NCBI GenBank assembly: GCA_028704555.1
Contig: JAQWFD010000018.1
Span: forward strand, 1 to 64,000
Direction of reading: 5' to 3'
Length of the DNA stretch: 64,000 nt
Source: Desulfobacterales bacterium
Lineage (GTDB): Bacteria; Desulfobacterota; Desulfobacteria; Desulfobacterales; JAQWFD01
Below are positions 25,136-34,543 of this stretch, one piece after another. The position numbers and the translations under genes are program-made. The notes under the pieces are model-generated. The model saw nothing but the letters and a program-made list of their open reading frames with translations, was not told where the DNA came from and did not search any database. Every line of letters begins with the position of its first letter. Position 1 is the first letter of the stretch.

Positions 25136-26011
25136 GAAAAAAAATAGCCTTCTAAATATTTAAATATTCATTTATAATTAAATAGTTGTGATTTTTTTAA
25201 AGCATCGGCTTAAAAATTTGGAAAAATTTCATTCGGGGATAGGGGGTTGTAAAATTGAAACAAATGCTGATTTTATTCCGGTGCAACCCGAAACGAGGGA
25301 TACATTATCGATTTTTTTTGTAACAGGCTGGTGAGTCAAATTTGTCCGTCTGTTTGAAACTTTAAAATTTTGGCAACTACTTTCCAACCGCTTTCACAAT
25401 TTTTTTTCAAACGGACAAATCAAACTTATATAACGAACAGGCGATAGTAAAACAAAATTTTGCTATTCACTTTCAATAAAATTAAGTTGTTGGCTCTAAC
25501 GGAGAATAGCGGGGCCTGATGAATCTGCCGAGAACACCGCATATTTTTCTCTTCAATTCTTTATAATTCCCCTGAAACGCATCCATAACCGAATTCTGGA
25601 AGCGGATTCTGTAATTCCATAAAAAAATCTTTGTTTTGCCGATGATTTTTGCTGTCGGCGGCAGCAAATGCACCGTTTCACTTGCAAAAACAATTGGTTA
25701 TATAAAATTAACCGCCAATTTCTTTTAAGACTAAATTAACATACGCCTCAACCGAACAATTTAAATCTAAAAATTTTGTTGATTAACGGTCCCAAATTAA
25801 GTTATTATGCAAAATTCAACCCAAATAATAGATATATTCATTTCAGCACGTTCTGGCTTCCCGCCTACTTGGAAATGACGGGTGTGGGTACTTTTTATGA
25901 GTTCATCAATAAGTAGAGCTGTTTCTAAATTTTTACTGATTGCAAACAACCATTTATTTACAAACATCCCCCATTTATATGGCGGTACAAACAAATACGA
26001 GCACAAAATCC
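25136..26011. other. AT-rich gene-free region between the two gntR genes
   Basis: No believable gene on either strand. It contains a degenerate inverted repeat: AATTTGTCCGTCTGTTTGAAA at about 25339-25359 against TTTCAAACGGACAAATC at about 25405-25421, enclosing roughly 45 bases. This could be a small-RNA hairpin or a decayed insertion remnant. Promoters for the plus-strand gntR copy must lie towards 25.9 kb, but I could not fix them. Confidence 0.4.
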
Positions 26012-26698
26012 ATGATAATCTTAAGTGTTACTGAGGCGGCTATCGAACTAATTCGGAAGAAAATAATTCTGGGAGAATTTGCACCGGGCGAAAAACTCAT
26101 CGAAATGAAATTATCTTCCGATTTCAACATCAGCCGTCCGCCGCTCAGGGAGGCCTTTCGCGTATTGCAGCAGGAAGGCCAGATCATCAGCGTTCCCAGA
26201 AAAGGTATCTATGTCCGGGAGCTATCCATCAAGGAAATAACCGATATTTTTCAATTTCGACAACTAATCGAATTAGATGCCTTGAGGCATCTTGAACAGG
26301 CAAACATCCGAAAAATACCAGAAATGGAAAAATTGCTGGTCGAAATAAAAGAAAGCAGATTTCAAAATTCTTTGACTCCTGAAAATATTTACAGATCTCA
26401 AAAATTAAGTTTAAACTTCCATAAAACGCTCGTCGACACGCTGAACAACTCCTATATCAGTCGAAACATTACGACGTTGATACGTAATCTGAGCAGATAT
26501 ATTTATATTTATTTTTCCGATGCTAAAAACTCGAATCAGGCCCATAACGATCATGAAAAAATTTTCGAATCAATCAAAAACGGAGATTACCAGACCGCCA
26601 GAAAACAATTGACGGCGCATCTGGAGGTATCAAGCAAAAATATTTCCACTATCGTCGGCCATATTCTTAAAAAGCCAAAGCCCTCTCTTACAAAATGA
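26012..26698 (+). CDS. GntR-family (FCD) transcriptional regulator, copy 2
   Basis: 228 residues and clearly paralogous to copy 1: VTEAAIELIRKKIILGEF, NISRPPLREAFRVLQQEG and PRKGIYVRELSI align with it throughout the DNA-binding half. The ATG at 26012 is chosen because it aligns with the first residue of the paralogue; in-frame ATGs at 25940 and 25979 are possible, and no start has a strong ribosome-binding site. It is the only plus-strand gene here and is divergent from copy 1 across about 1 kb. It may control the mycofactocin module, or genes around itself; ligand unknown. Confidence 0.87.
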   Translation: MIILSVTEAAIELIRKKIILGEFAPGEKLIEMKLSSDFNISRPPLREAFRVLQQEGQIISVPRKGIYVRELSIKEITDIFQFRQLIELDALRHLEQANIRKIPEMEKLLVEIKESRFQNSLTPENIYRSQKLSLNFHKTLVDTLNNSYISRNITTLIRNLSRYIYIYFSDAKNSNQAHNDHEKIFESIKNGDYQTARKQLTAHLEVSSKNISTIVGHILKKPKPSLTK

Positions 26699-26876
26699 TT
26701 CCTCTTTCTTATAAAAAGCCATCCCCCTCCTTTCGGCCCGCAGGTCAGCATTCCTGGCTCTTATACTATCATGGTGACAGTATGTTTAAAATGTGCGCGA
26801 AGTTTTGCATCCAATTATCAGGGGTTCGTTCGGGCACCATGTGATTCCTGTTTTCGGTTATGACTGACCCGGCAAA

Positions 26877-27893
26877 TCAGTTACTTTCAAAAATGCCCTT
26901 CAGCTTTTGAAGTTCTGTCTCGGCATCATTCACCATTTCGCTCATGATTTCCCGGATACGTTTAACTGTATCGACCAGGCCGACGGACTGTCCCGCCATG
27001 ATCGAACCCCCTTTTATATCCCCTTCCACAACCGCATTTCGTAACGCACCGATCCAGAAACGCTCGACTTCATGCTGGGCCTCCACACGGTCAATCTCAT
27101 TTTCATCCAGTTTTTGAAGCAATTCCAGCTGGAGTTTTCCGAATTTAACGGTCCCTTCATTTTTGAGAGACCGCACAGGAATGACAGGAAGCCTGCTGTC
27201 AAATTGAGGAGTTGCCATGGCATCACGGGCATTGGCTTTTTTGAACGCCTCCTTGAAATTCGGATGCGCACTGCATTCTTCAGACATGACAAAGCGAGTT
27301 CCCATCTGAATCCCGGCTGCCCCCATCATCAGCATATGAGCCATCATACGGCCTGTTGCAATTCCACCTGCAACAAAAATCGGCACCGTGTCCACCTTGA
27401 ACAGAATCTGCTGAAGAAGAACGGTCAACGATACCGGACCGATATGCCCCCCGGCTTCGGATCCTTCAAGAATGAGTGCATCAGCCCCCCGATCAATCAG
27501 ACTCATTGCCAGCGTTCCGGTAGACGCGAAACAGATCACTTTTGCCCCGGAGTTTTTAGCCATTTCAATTTCGAATGATTTCGGGATAGAGCCGGCGAAT
27601 ACGACCACGTCACATTTTTGTTCACAGACCATCCGAAGCTGATCATGGTATACCGGAGCAACGGTAATCAGGTTAACCCCAAAGGGATTTTCTGTCATCT
27701 GACGGGTAGCGAGAATCTCGTTTTCAAATATCTCTACCGGCGAGTTACCTCCGGCCAGCAACCCGAAGCCTCCGGCATTGGCAACCGCACTGACCAGCTT
27801 GGGATCGCTGATCCATGTCATGGCGCCGCACATAATTGGAATTTCGCACCCCAGAAAATCTTTTCCGCGTTTAAAAAAATCATCGATTAACAT
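26877..27893 (-). CDS. FabK/nitronate monooxygenase-family FMN protein
   Basis: 338 residues with a TIM-barrel pattern: PIMCGAMTWISDPKLVSAVANAG at the start, EGSEAGGH (phosphate/flavin-binding loop and the catalytic His) and VAGGIATGRMMAHMLMMGAAG. FabK reduces enoyl-ACP, while nitronate monooxygenases and 2-nitropropane dioxygenases share the fold. The ATG has an AAGGA site. Its partner 54 bases upstream is a FabH-type synthase, which favours an enoyl-thioester reductase role in acyl-chain building over nitronate oxidation, but sequence alone does not separate the two. Confidence 0.8.
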   Translation of the reverse strand: MLIDDFFKRGKDFLGCEIPIMCGAMTWISDPKLVSAVANAGGFGLLAGGNSPVEIFENEILATRQMTENPFGVNLITVAPVYHDQLRMVCEQKCDVVVFAGSIPKSFEIEMAKNSGAKVICFASTGTLAMSLIDRGADALILEGSEAGGHIGPVSLTVLLQQILFKVDTVPIFVAGGIATGRMMAHMLMMGAAGIQMGTRFVMSEECSAHPNFKEAFKKANARDAMATPQFDSRLPVIPVRSLKNEGTVKFGKLQLELLQKLDENEIDRVEAQHEVERFWIGALRNAVVEGDIKGGSIMAGQSVGLVDTVKRIREIMSEMVNDAETELQKLKGIFESN

Positions 27894-27947
27894 CGCTTTA
27901 TCCTTGTTTAAAATTCTGCTGTTCTACGTTTAGCCAGCGTTTTTCTC

Positions 27948-28961
27948 CTACCACCGCATCAAGACCGCCCCATACGTCAGTCCGGCCCCGAAGGCATCCA
28001 GGAGGACGGTCTGTCCTTCTTTTATTCGACCGTCACGTACGGCTTCATCCAATGCGGTCGGAACCGTAGCCGCGGATGTGTTTCCGTAACGATCCAGATT
28101 GATGACAATTTTTTCCATCGGCACATTGATGCGCCTTGCCACCGCTTCGATAATTCGCCGATTGGCCTGGTGCGGCACAAACCAGTCAAGATCCGCTGCC
28201 GTCATGTGATTGCTTTCCAGCGCAAAATTTGCATAATCCGAAAGCGCCCTGACCGCCACTTTGAAAATTTCAGTACCATTCATGGTAATTTTGTGCAGCT
28301 TTTGCAGATAGCGTTCAGGCGTGACCTCCATTGCGCTTCCGCCGGCCGGAATATGAAGCAGTCTCCAGAGGTCGCCGTCTGAACGCAGATGGCTGGATAA
28401 GATTTTACGCGATGAATCGAAAGGCACACTTTCGACAACTGCGGCGCCCGCACCATCGCCGAACAATATACATGAATTCCTGTCTTCCCAGTTGACAAAT
28501 GAACTCAACACTTCTCCGCCGACCACCAGAGCGGTTTTTACCTGACCGCATTGAATGAATTTTTCAACGGTGGACAATCCATACAAAAATCCTGAACATG
28601 CGGCATTTACATCCATAGACCATGCATTTGACGCACCGATTTTATGTTGAAGCCAGCAGGCGGTGGACGGCATCAGTGAATCCGGTGAGCATGTGGCATA
28701 AATGATCTGATCAATGTCTTTCGGGCTCTTGCCAGCCATTTCAAGCGCCTGCAAAGCGGCAGCCTTTCCGAGGGATGAATTGCGTTCCTCAGGATCATGC
28801 GGATCGGATCCCCGCCTCTCGCATATCCCGGTTCTTTCCCGTATCCATGCGTCACTGGTTTCAGCCCCCATTTCGGCCAGCTTTTTTACGATATCCTCAT
28901 TGGTAAAGGACTGTTTTGGGAAAGCAGACCCGGTTCCGGTAATTCTAGCGGCATAAATCAT
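27948..28961 (-). CDS. fabH: 3-oxoacyl-ACP synthase III (FabH) family protein
   Basis: 337 residues with the full catalytic triad: C122 in NAACSGF, H264 in VPHQANRRI and N294 in RYGNTSAA. ILFGDGAGAAV and the C-terminal FGAGLTYGAVLMRW also fit FabH. The enzyme condenses an acyl-CoA with malonyl-ACP to start fatty acid synthesis; paralogues start specialised acyl chains. The ATG has an AAAGGA site. It is not next to other fab genes apart from the FabK-like gene, so it may be a pathway-specific copy rather than the housekeeping one. Confidence 0.88.
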   Translation of the reverse strand: MIYAARITGTGSAFPKQSFTNEDIVKKLAEMGAETSDAWIRERTGICERRGSDPHDPEERNSSLGKAAALQALEMAGKSPKDIDQIIYATCSPDSLMPSTACWLQHKIGASNAWSMDVNAACSGFLYGLSTVEKFIQCGQVKTALVVGGEVLSSFVNWEDRNSCILFGDGAGAAVVESVPFDSSRKILSSHLRSDGDLWRLLHIPAGGSAMEVTPERYLQKLHKITMNGTEIFKVAVRALSDYANFALESNHMTAADLDWFVPHQANRRIIEAVARRINVPMEKIVINLDRYGNTSAATVPTALDEAVRDGRIKEGQTVLLDAFGAGLTYGAVLMRW

Positions 28962-30039
28962 GGTGTAACGTTCCTTTCATTATGATTTTTACTTTACCCT
29001 CAGCGATATCCCCGGTTCAGTCGCAGATTTACAGGATTAATACGGAAGATAAAAACGGAGGCGGAAAATGGTGATAATTGGATTGAAACCGTGTTTATGA
29101 CACAGGATCACGCACATAACTAATTTAGATGAAAATTTATTTCTTACATTTATTTTATATTCTATTGATTTTGAACATTATTCTATTTTGTTAAACCGTC
29201 ACGAATAAGTACCCGGTTAAGTAATTTATACGCAACATAATGTCAAGCTTTTTATTTAATATTTTTTGAATTTAATTGTCTTTTACACGCGAAATCATTA
29301 AAATAAATGACCGTGACGACAGTGGATTTAAATCAATAACATATTAATATATAAAATAATATGTTATTACAAAGACACTATGGCGCCGAGCTGAACGGAA
29401 AAGCACAAAACCTTTTCACCCAATAATTGCCCCTCAATCAACGCACTGTGTTATTTACGTCAGAACGGTTTCAGCTGAAAAAATAGACTTATGTATCCGA
29501 CACAATTCGGCTGAAATAATTTTATATCTATCTGTTTTTTATATTTTTATATAAATATAATACATTTTATTTATTACTCTTTTTTTAAAAAAAGAGTAAA
29601 TTACGATTCATGATCGGGCTTGCTCATAAATAATTGACTGAACGTTCTGACCCAAACACGTTTCAGGCCCAATCGATGATAAATTCATCCCTTCATAATG
29701 AAAAGAGAGACGGAAAAAAACGGAGTTGATTAACGCTGCAGTCTTTACAAAAACCCTGTGAAAAATTTATTTTAAGCGGGGGCGTTGCCGTCATGAGACG
29801 GCCTGTTTCGAAAAACGCAGGTCAGCCCGAAGGAATAAACCAACACGATTTCCGGAAGTCGAAAAGTTTCAATCTTGACACCACTTGCCATTATATTTTA
29901 TTTATCTATAAAAAAATTACGTTCTCGGAATTTTCCTGCCCCTGAACTCAGGCCGCGGAATGGAATCTTAACGGCCATGGTTTTTCCAGATCGTACTGTG
30001 ACAATAGCATATGCAAATTCATACTGAACGGAATCCGAG
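28962..30039. other. 1.08-kb AT-rich gene-free region upstream of the PilZ gene and fabH
   Basis: No coding sequence was found. It holds a perfect 26-bp palindrome at 29574-29599 (listed separately) and a GCCGTC-ATGA-GACGGC hairpin at 29787-29802 in what may be the leader of the PilZ gene. Promoters for fabH (minus) and the PilZ gene (plus) are expected here, but no strong consensus stands out against the AT-rich background. Confidence 0.4.
29574..29599. repeat. Perfect 26-bp palindrome
   Basis: TTACTCT followed by six T, then seven A and GAGTAA reads identically on both strands with no loop. It could be a terminator-like hairpin working in either direction, an operator for a dimeric regulator, or chance in AT-rich DNA. 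Confidence 0.6.
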
Positions 30040-30726
30040 ATGAATGATATCAGAGTTATACTGGCTGCCAGGCCTGGGGAACCAACTGAAATCTACCTTG
30101 ACGCGATCAAAAAATTCGGCATTCTTATCGATATTGTCCATTCAATCAAGGCATTACACGATTCCCTGCTTGAAACTGCTCATAATGGAATTCTGATTGA
30201 CCTGCCCATCCTGATCAAATCGCCTATAACGGAAAAAAAATTTCTTTCCACCATCATCGATCAATTTCCGATTATGCAACTCAATTATGATGCCGTAAAA
30301 AACGAAATTCATTCCCTGTATTATGGCAAAACCAAGGGCGACGTGAGTCTGGATGCCTTCGTCCGAACCGAATGTCGCAGCTTTCCGGCAAGAAAGATGC
30401 GATCCGCTCTTCGGAAAAATGTCCATCTTAATGTTACCGTCTGGTACAAGACGTCTCCCCCCCCGTATGATACAGAAAAAACCGTGACACTCGACATATC
30501 CAAAGGGGGCTGCTTTATTATCACAAGCACGGCAAGGCAGATTGACTCGGATATTGAGTTTGTCATTCAGGAGTTGAGTGAACAATCACCCATTTCAGGA
30601 CGGATTCGCCGTATTATCCCGTGGGGTGAAGGAATGCAGTTACCCGGCATTGGCGTGGAGTTTATTCATATCAAGGAAAACCAGCTCAACGAGCTGTGCG
30701 ACAAGTTCAAGCTTTGCCAAGGCTGA
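30040..30726 (+). CDS. PilZ-domain protein with N-terminal receiver-like domain
   Basis: 228 residues. The PilZ c-di-GMP motifs are visible: RSALR (R121 and R125) and DISKGG (152-157), with the usual beta-barrel sequence after them. The first 100 residues resemble a degenerate response-regulator fold (VILAARPGEPTEIYLDAIKKFG) without an obvious phosphoacceptor arrangement. PilZ proteins relay c-di-GMP levels to motility, secretion or polysaccharide export. It stands alone, with purB convergent behind it. A link to the exopolysaccharide locus 6 kb away is possible but only suggested by distance. Confidence 0.82.
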   Translation: MNDIRVILAARPGEPTEIYLDAIKKFGILIDIVHSIKALHDSLLETAHNGILIDLPILIKSPITEKKFLSTIIDQFPIMQLNYDAVKNEIHSLYYGKTKGDVSLDAFVRTECRSFPARKMRSALRKNVHLNVTVWYKTSPPPYDTEKTVTLDISKGGCFIITSTARQIDSDIEFVIQELSEQSPISGRIRRIIPWGEGMQLPGIGVEFIHIKENQLNELCDKFKLCQG

Positions 30727-30758
30727 GCCGGCTGGTTTTCCTTTTCCATGGCATCGGA

Positions 30759-32111
30759 TCAGAAATCATAAATCCCGGTATAATTTTCAGGCGTGATGGC
30801 CCACAGTTCTTCCTTAACGGATTCGGATACGTCAAGTTTCCGTATAAATTCTGCGATCACATCCTGATCGATACAGATATTGGTCCGGGTCAATTCCTTG
30901 AGCGCCTCATAGGGTTTTGGATACCCTTCCCGGCGCAGAATCGTCTGGATCGCCTCGGCCACAACGACCCAGTGGTCCTGAAGGTCTTTTCGAATCACAT
31001 TTTCATTTAAAATCAGCTTACCCATTCCTTTCAGCAGGGATTTCAACGCAATGAGTGTATGGGCCAGCGGAATCCCGATATTGCGGGTAACCGTCGAATC
31101 GGTCAGATCTCTCTGGAGCCTGGAAACCGGTAATTTGGCGGACAGGTGTTCAAACAGGGCATTGGCTATCCCGAGATTGCCTTCGGCATTTTCAAAATCA
31201 ATGGGATTTACCTTATGCGGCATAGCCGATGATCCAACCTCTCCCGGCTTGATTTTCTGTTTTATATAATCCATAGAGATGTAAGTCCATATATCCCGGG
31301 CCAGATCAATAAAAATGGTATTGATGCGCTTTATGTTATCAAAAAAGGCCGCCAGGTTATCATAATGCTCGATCTGCGTGGTCACTTTTGAACGGTCAAG
31401 TCCTAAAACGGAATTTACGAACTGGTTTCCGAATGATATCCAGTCCATGTCCGGATACGCCACATGATGAGCGTTGAAGTTACCGGTAGCCCCCCCGAAT
31501 TTTGCCGAAAACGGAACCGATTCCAAAAGCTGCATCTGGCTGTTGAGCCGGTCCACAAACACATAAAATTCTTTTCCCATGCTGGTCGGGGAAGCGGGTT
31601 GACCATGGGTACGCGCCAGCATCGGCACATCTTTCCACTGCCTGGCCATCTGCTCCAGTACGTTGACCACATCGTCCAGGACCGGTTTAACCACCTCCAT
31701 CCACGCCTCCTTCAACGACAAGGGAAGCGCCGTATTGTTAATATCCTGGGAGGTCAGGCCGAAATGGATGAATTCCTTGTAAGCTTCCAGTCCCAGGTGA
31801 TCAAATTTTTCTTTCAGCAGATATTCCACCGCCTTTACGTCGTGATTGGTGATTTTTTCAATATCTTTTATTTTTTCAGCGTCTTCGATGGTAAACTTTC
31901 TATAGCACTGCCGGAGCGGTTCAAATTTTGTTTTGTCAAAATCTTTTAATTGAGGAAGCGGCACGTTGCACAACGCAATAAAATATTCCACTTCCACGCG
32001 AATTCTGTATTGAATCAGAGCGCCTTCCGAAAAGTAATCCGCCAGTTTCCCGCAGGCTCCGCGGTAACGGCCATCCACCGGGGAAATGGCAGTTAAAGAT
32101 GACAGCTGCAT
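30759..32111 (-). CDS. purB: Adenylosuccinate lyase
   Basis: 450 residues of the longer, E. coli-type PurB. Start LTAISPVDGRYRG, TSQDINNTA at about 120-128, TRTHGQPA-like motif ARTHGQPASP at 166-175, and the fumarase-superfamily signature GSSAMPHKVNP at 293-303 carrying the catalytic serine. It performs two steps in purine synthesis: release of fumarate from SAICAR and from adenylosuccinate. GAGGT precedes the ATG. It appears monocistronic between the convergent PilZ gene and the divergent ABC gene. Confidence 0.95.
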   Translation of the reverse strand: MQLSSLTAISPVDGRYRGACGKLADYFSEGALIQYRIRVEVEYFIALCNVPLPQLKDFDKTKFEPLRQCYRKFTIEDAEKIKDIEKITNHDVKAVEYLLKEKFDHLGLEAYKEFIHFGLTSQDINNTALPLSLKEAWMEVVKPVLDDVVNVLEQMARQWKDVPMLARTHGQPASPTSMGKEFYVFVDRLNSQMQLLESVPFSAKFGGATGNFNAHHVAYPDMDWISFGNQFVNSVLGLDRSKVTTQIEHYDNLAAFFDNIKRINTIFIDLARDIWTYISMDYIKQKIKPGEVGSSAMPHKVNPIDFENAEGNLGIANALFEHLSAKLPVSRLQRDLTDSTVTRNIGIPLAHTLIALKSLLKGMGKLILNENVIRKDLQDHWVVVAEAIQTILRREGYPKPYEALKELTRTNICIDQDVIAEFIRKLDVSESVKEELWAITPENYTGIYDF

Positions 32112-32417
32112 AATGTTTTACCTCATTTTATGGGTTTGGTCAGACCGGATAGCGGCATAACCGTAACAATCTTCAGGGCTGCATTTTTAGGAAGACTATA
32201 AAAAACCCTGCTGATCGTGTCAATGTCTAAAGACCGAAGGTACAGATGAATGAATAAATGAATAATCCGGATGGGAACCTGCCAGTTTTGTAGTGAATGG
32301 CGGGTGGTGGAGGCGACGACTGAGGACTCACGACTGCCGATGGTTGACTGCCTCTGCATATGGTATTATATAAATAATTTTCTAATTCATCAGACACAAG
32401 AGCCTCGGCAAAACCAT
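32112..32417. other. Divergent spacer between purB and the ABC ATPase gene
   Basis: No gene recognised. A frame open upstream of 32418 exists but has no conserved sequence or ribosome-binding site, so it is treated as non-coding. Both flanking promoters should be here; none is clear by eye. Confidence 0.4.
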
Positions 32418-34013
32418 ATGAACATTTCAGAACACTCTCTTATCACTCTTGAGCAGGTTACCGTTCGCGTCAGAAACCGGATGATACTTTCCGGCACCAA
32501 CTGGGACATCAAAACCGGTCAGAACTGGGCCGTAACGGGTCCAAACGGTTCAGGCAAGTCATCTCTGGTGAAGGCCGTTGCCGGCCGGATGCCTGTTGTG
32601 CAAGGCAGGATTCTCCGGCATAACGGTCCATCATCTATTCAATCCATCGGTTATGTATCATTTGATCTTCACCGCCAGCTGATTTCCTCGGAAGATTCAA
32701 TGGATCATTCCCGTTGTTTCAGCGGCGATCTTTACAGCGAAACCACGGTGAAACAGCTCTTGCTGCCAACTACATCACACATCCACATCCGTCAGGCAGA
32801 TGTGGATAACGCCGTTGAGACAATGCAAATTTTTCCCCTGCTCAATCGAACCATACGGGCACTGTCCACCGGTGAAATGCGAAAAGTTCTCATTGCCAGG
32901 GAACTCATCAAAAAACCGGAACTGTTGATACTGGACGAGCCCCTTGACGGTCTGGATGTGGACAGCCGAAAACAACTGGCCGTCATTATCGGTGAACTGA
33001 CAGCAAACGGAATGCAGCTGATTCTGGTAACCCATCGGCCGGAAGAAATTATCCCCGCTGTGACCCACATGATTTGTGTTGAAAACTGCCGGGTGATTGC
33101 GCAAGGCAAAAAAGAGCATATCCTGAAACGGCATCCAGTCGACAGCCGGTCGGACTGTTTCAATCCGATATTCCTGCCATATCCTGCTTCGCCATCAATA
33201 CCCAAACCCGCCGGAGATGACCGCAGGCCCCCATTGCTGATTCGAATGATCGATGTCAATGTGGACTATGGTGATGTGCGGGTGCTCCATGCCATTAACT
33301 GGACTGTCAGATCCGGGGAAAACTGGACCATTCTGGGGCCTAACGGCGCCGGGAAATCCACACTGCTCAGCCTGATTTCAGGAGATCACCCGCAGGCGTA
33401 CACCAACGATATCTATCTGTTCGGACGAAAAAGAGGAAGCGGGGAAAGTATCTGGGACATCAAAAAGCATATCGGCATGATTTCTACCGAATTTCAAATC
33501 CGCTACCGAAAACGCCTGCGCGGCATCGATGTGGTGATGTCCGGCTTTTTTGATTCGGTAGGCCTTTACCACAAATTCAGCACTGAGCAAGAACACACTG
33601 GCCGATACTGGATCAGCCTTCTGGAAATCGAATATCTGGCCACCAGATGGTTTGACCAGCTCTCCTTCGGTGAGCAGCGCATGGTGCTTCTGGCCAGGGC
33701 CATGGTTAAATCCCCCCTGCTCCTGATTCTGGATGAACCCTGCCAGGGACTGGACACAATCCATCGGCACCATATGTCAGAATTGATCAATGTCATCGGT
33801 CAGCAGAGCCCGACGCATATCCTGTATGTGACCCATCATCCAGAAGAAATCCCGGCATGCACCCATTGTGTTCTGGAGTTGAAAAAAACACCGCAGGGAT
33901 CTTACACCTCAGAAATTCGACGACTCCCGACCCCGACTCAGGCTCAGACTCAGACTACACCATTTTATGCTCCAGATAGTTATCGCCATGATGTCGGATC
34001 GCCCTTCGGGTAA
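32418..34013 (+). CDS. ModF-like double ABC ATPase
   Basis: 531 residues with two ABC domains. First: Walker A GPNGSGKSS at 41-49, signature LSTGEMRK near 148 and Walker B LLILDEPLDGLD. Second: Walker A GPNGAGKST near 307, signature LSFGEQR near 414 and LLILDEPCQGLD. No membrane domain is present. ModF-type proteins share this soluble, fused layout and are associated with molybdate uptake or with unknown transport and translation functions. The ATG at 32418 is chosen because the conserved domain begins within 10 residues of it. The 3' end overlaps the convergent hypothetical gene by 59 bases. Confidence 0.83.
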   Translation: MNISEHSLITLEQVTVRVRNRMILSGTNWDIKTGQNWAVTGPNGSGKSSLVKAVAGRMPVVQGRILRHNGPSSIQSIGYVSFDLHRQLISSEDSMDHSRCFSGDLYSETTVKQLLLPTTSHIHIRQADVDNAVETMQIFPLLNRTIRALSTGEMRKVLIARELIKKPELLILDEPLDGLDVDSRKQLAVIIGELTANGMQLILVTHRPEEIIPAVTHMICVENCRVIAQGKKEHILKRHPVDSRSDCFNPIFLPYPASPSIPKPAGDDRRPPLLIRMIDVNVDYGDVRVLHAINWTVRSGENWTILGPNGAGKSTLLSLISGDHPQAYTNDIYLFGRKRGSGESIWDIKKHIGMISTEFQIRYRKRLRGIDVVMSGFFDSVGLYHKFSTEQEHTGRYWISLLEIEYLATRWFDQLSFGEQRMVLLARAMVKSPLLLILDEPCQGLDTIHRHHMSELINVIGQQSPTHILYVTHHPEEIPACTHCVLELKKTPQGSYTSEIRRLPTPTQAQTQTTPFYAPDSYRHDVGSPFG

Positions 34014-34503
34014 ACAATGACAAGGCCTTATCCAAGGTCAATCGAACGTTTCTTTCGCATACCAGGTCCTCTTTCACGACTACCGGACCGGCCTGCCTAT
34101 ACGCGCGGACCTCCCACGCCCGCCTCCGTATCACGGCAACCCGTGCCAGTTCCTGAAGCAATACCTTTTTCATCTGCTGATATTGAGGCCACAGCTGCAC
34201 AACAATTTGAGCCACTTTACCCTTCCGGTCAATGCCGATGTCAAAAAGGTCCATAAACAGCATTCCACCGGGTATCATTCTCCGGCATATTTCAATGCCT
34301 CTTTCATCGCTATAACAGGTTTGACCCCGGCCATCCGAATACACCTCATATTGTGACGCCTTGAAACTCAGGAGGATATTTAACGTGCCCGGTTCCAGCT
34401 TATCTTCCTTGGGGGTAAGAACAATATTCCAGGTTTTCGGTGTAATATCGGCAGCAAACTGTCTGATTCTTTCCCTGTCAATTTCCGTAAACATTTTCTT
34501 CAT
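33955..34503 (-). CDS. Conserved hypothetical protein, 182 residues
   Basis: I do not recognise the family. The protein is mixed alpha/beta, strongly basic at its C-terminus (IRRRAWEVRAYRQAG, TRRAIRHHG), and has no signal peptide, membrane segment or clear motif. An AGGTG site is spaced properly from the ATG at 34503. It is followed upstream by the phosphatase gene (40-base gap, same strand), so the two may be cotranscribed. The 59-base overlap with the convergent ABC gene is at its 3' end and does not argue against coding. Confidence 0.6.
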   Translation of the reverse strand: MKKMFTEIDRERIRQFAADITPKTWNIVLTPKEDKLEPGTLNILLSFKASQYEVYSDGRGQTCYSDERGIEICRRMIPGGMLFMDLFDIGIDRKGKVAQIVVQLWPQYQQMKKVLLQELARVAVIRRRAWEVRAYRQAGPVVVKEDLVCERNVRLTLDKALSLFTRRAIRHHGDNYLEHKMV

Positions 34504-34543
34504 TGTTACACCTGCAAAAAATTCATTTAGGCTTAAATCGTTT

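Noticed and set aside
29750..29830. Possible c-di-GMP (GEMM) riboswitch before the PilZ gene
   Set aside because: The hairpin and AAACGCAG-like sequence were suggestive, but the conserved GEMM core could not be laid out; a covariance-model search would be needed.
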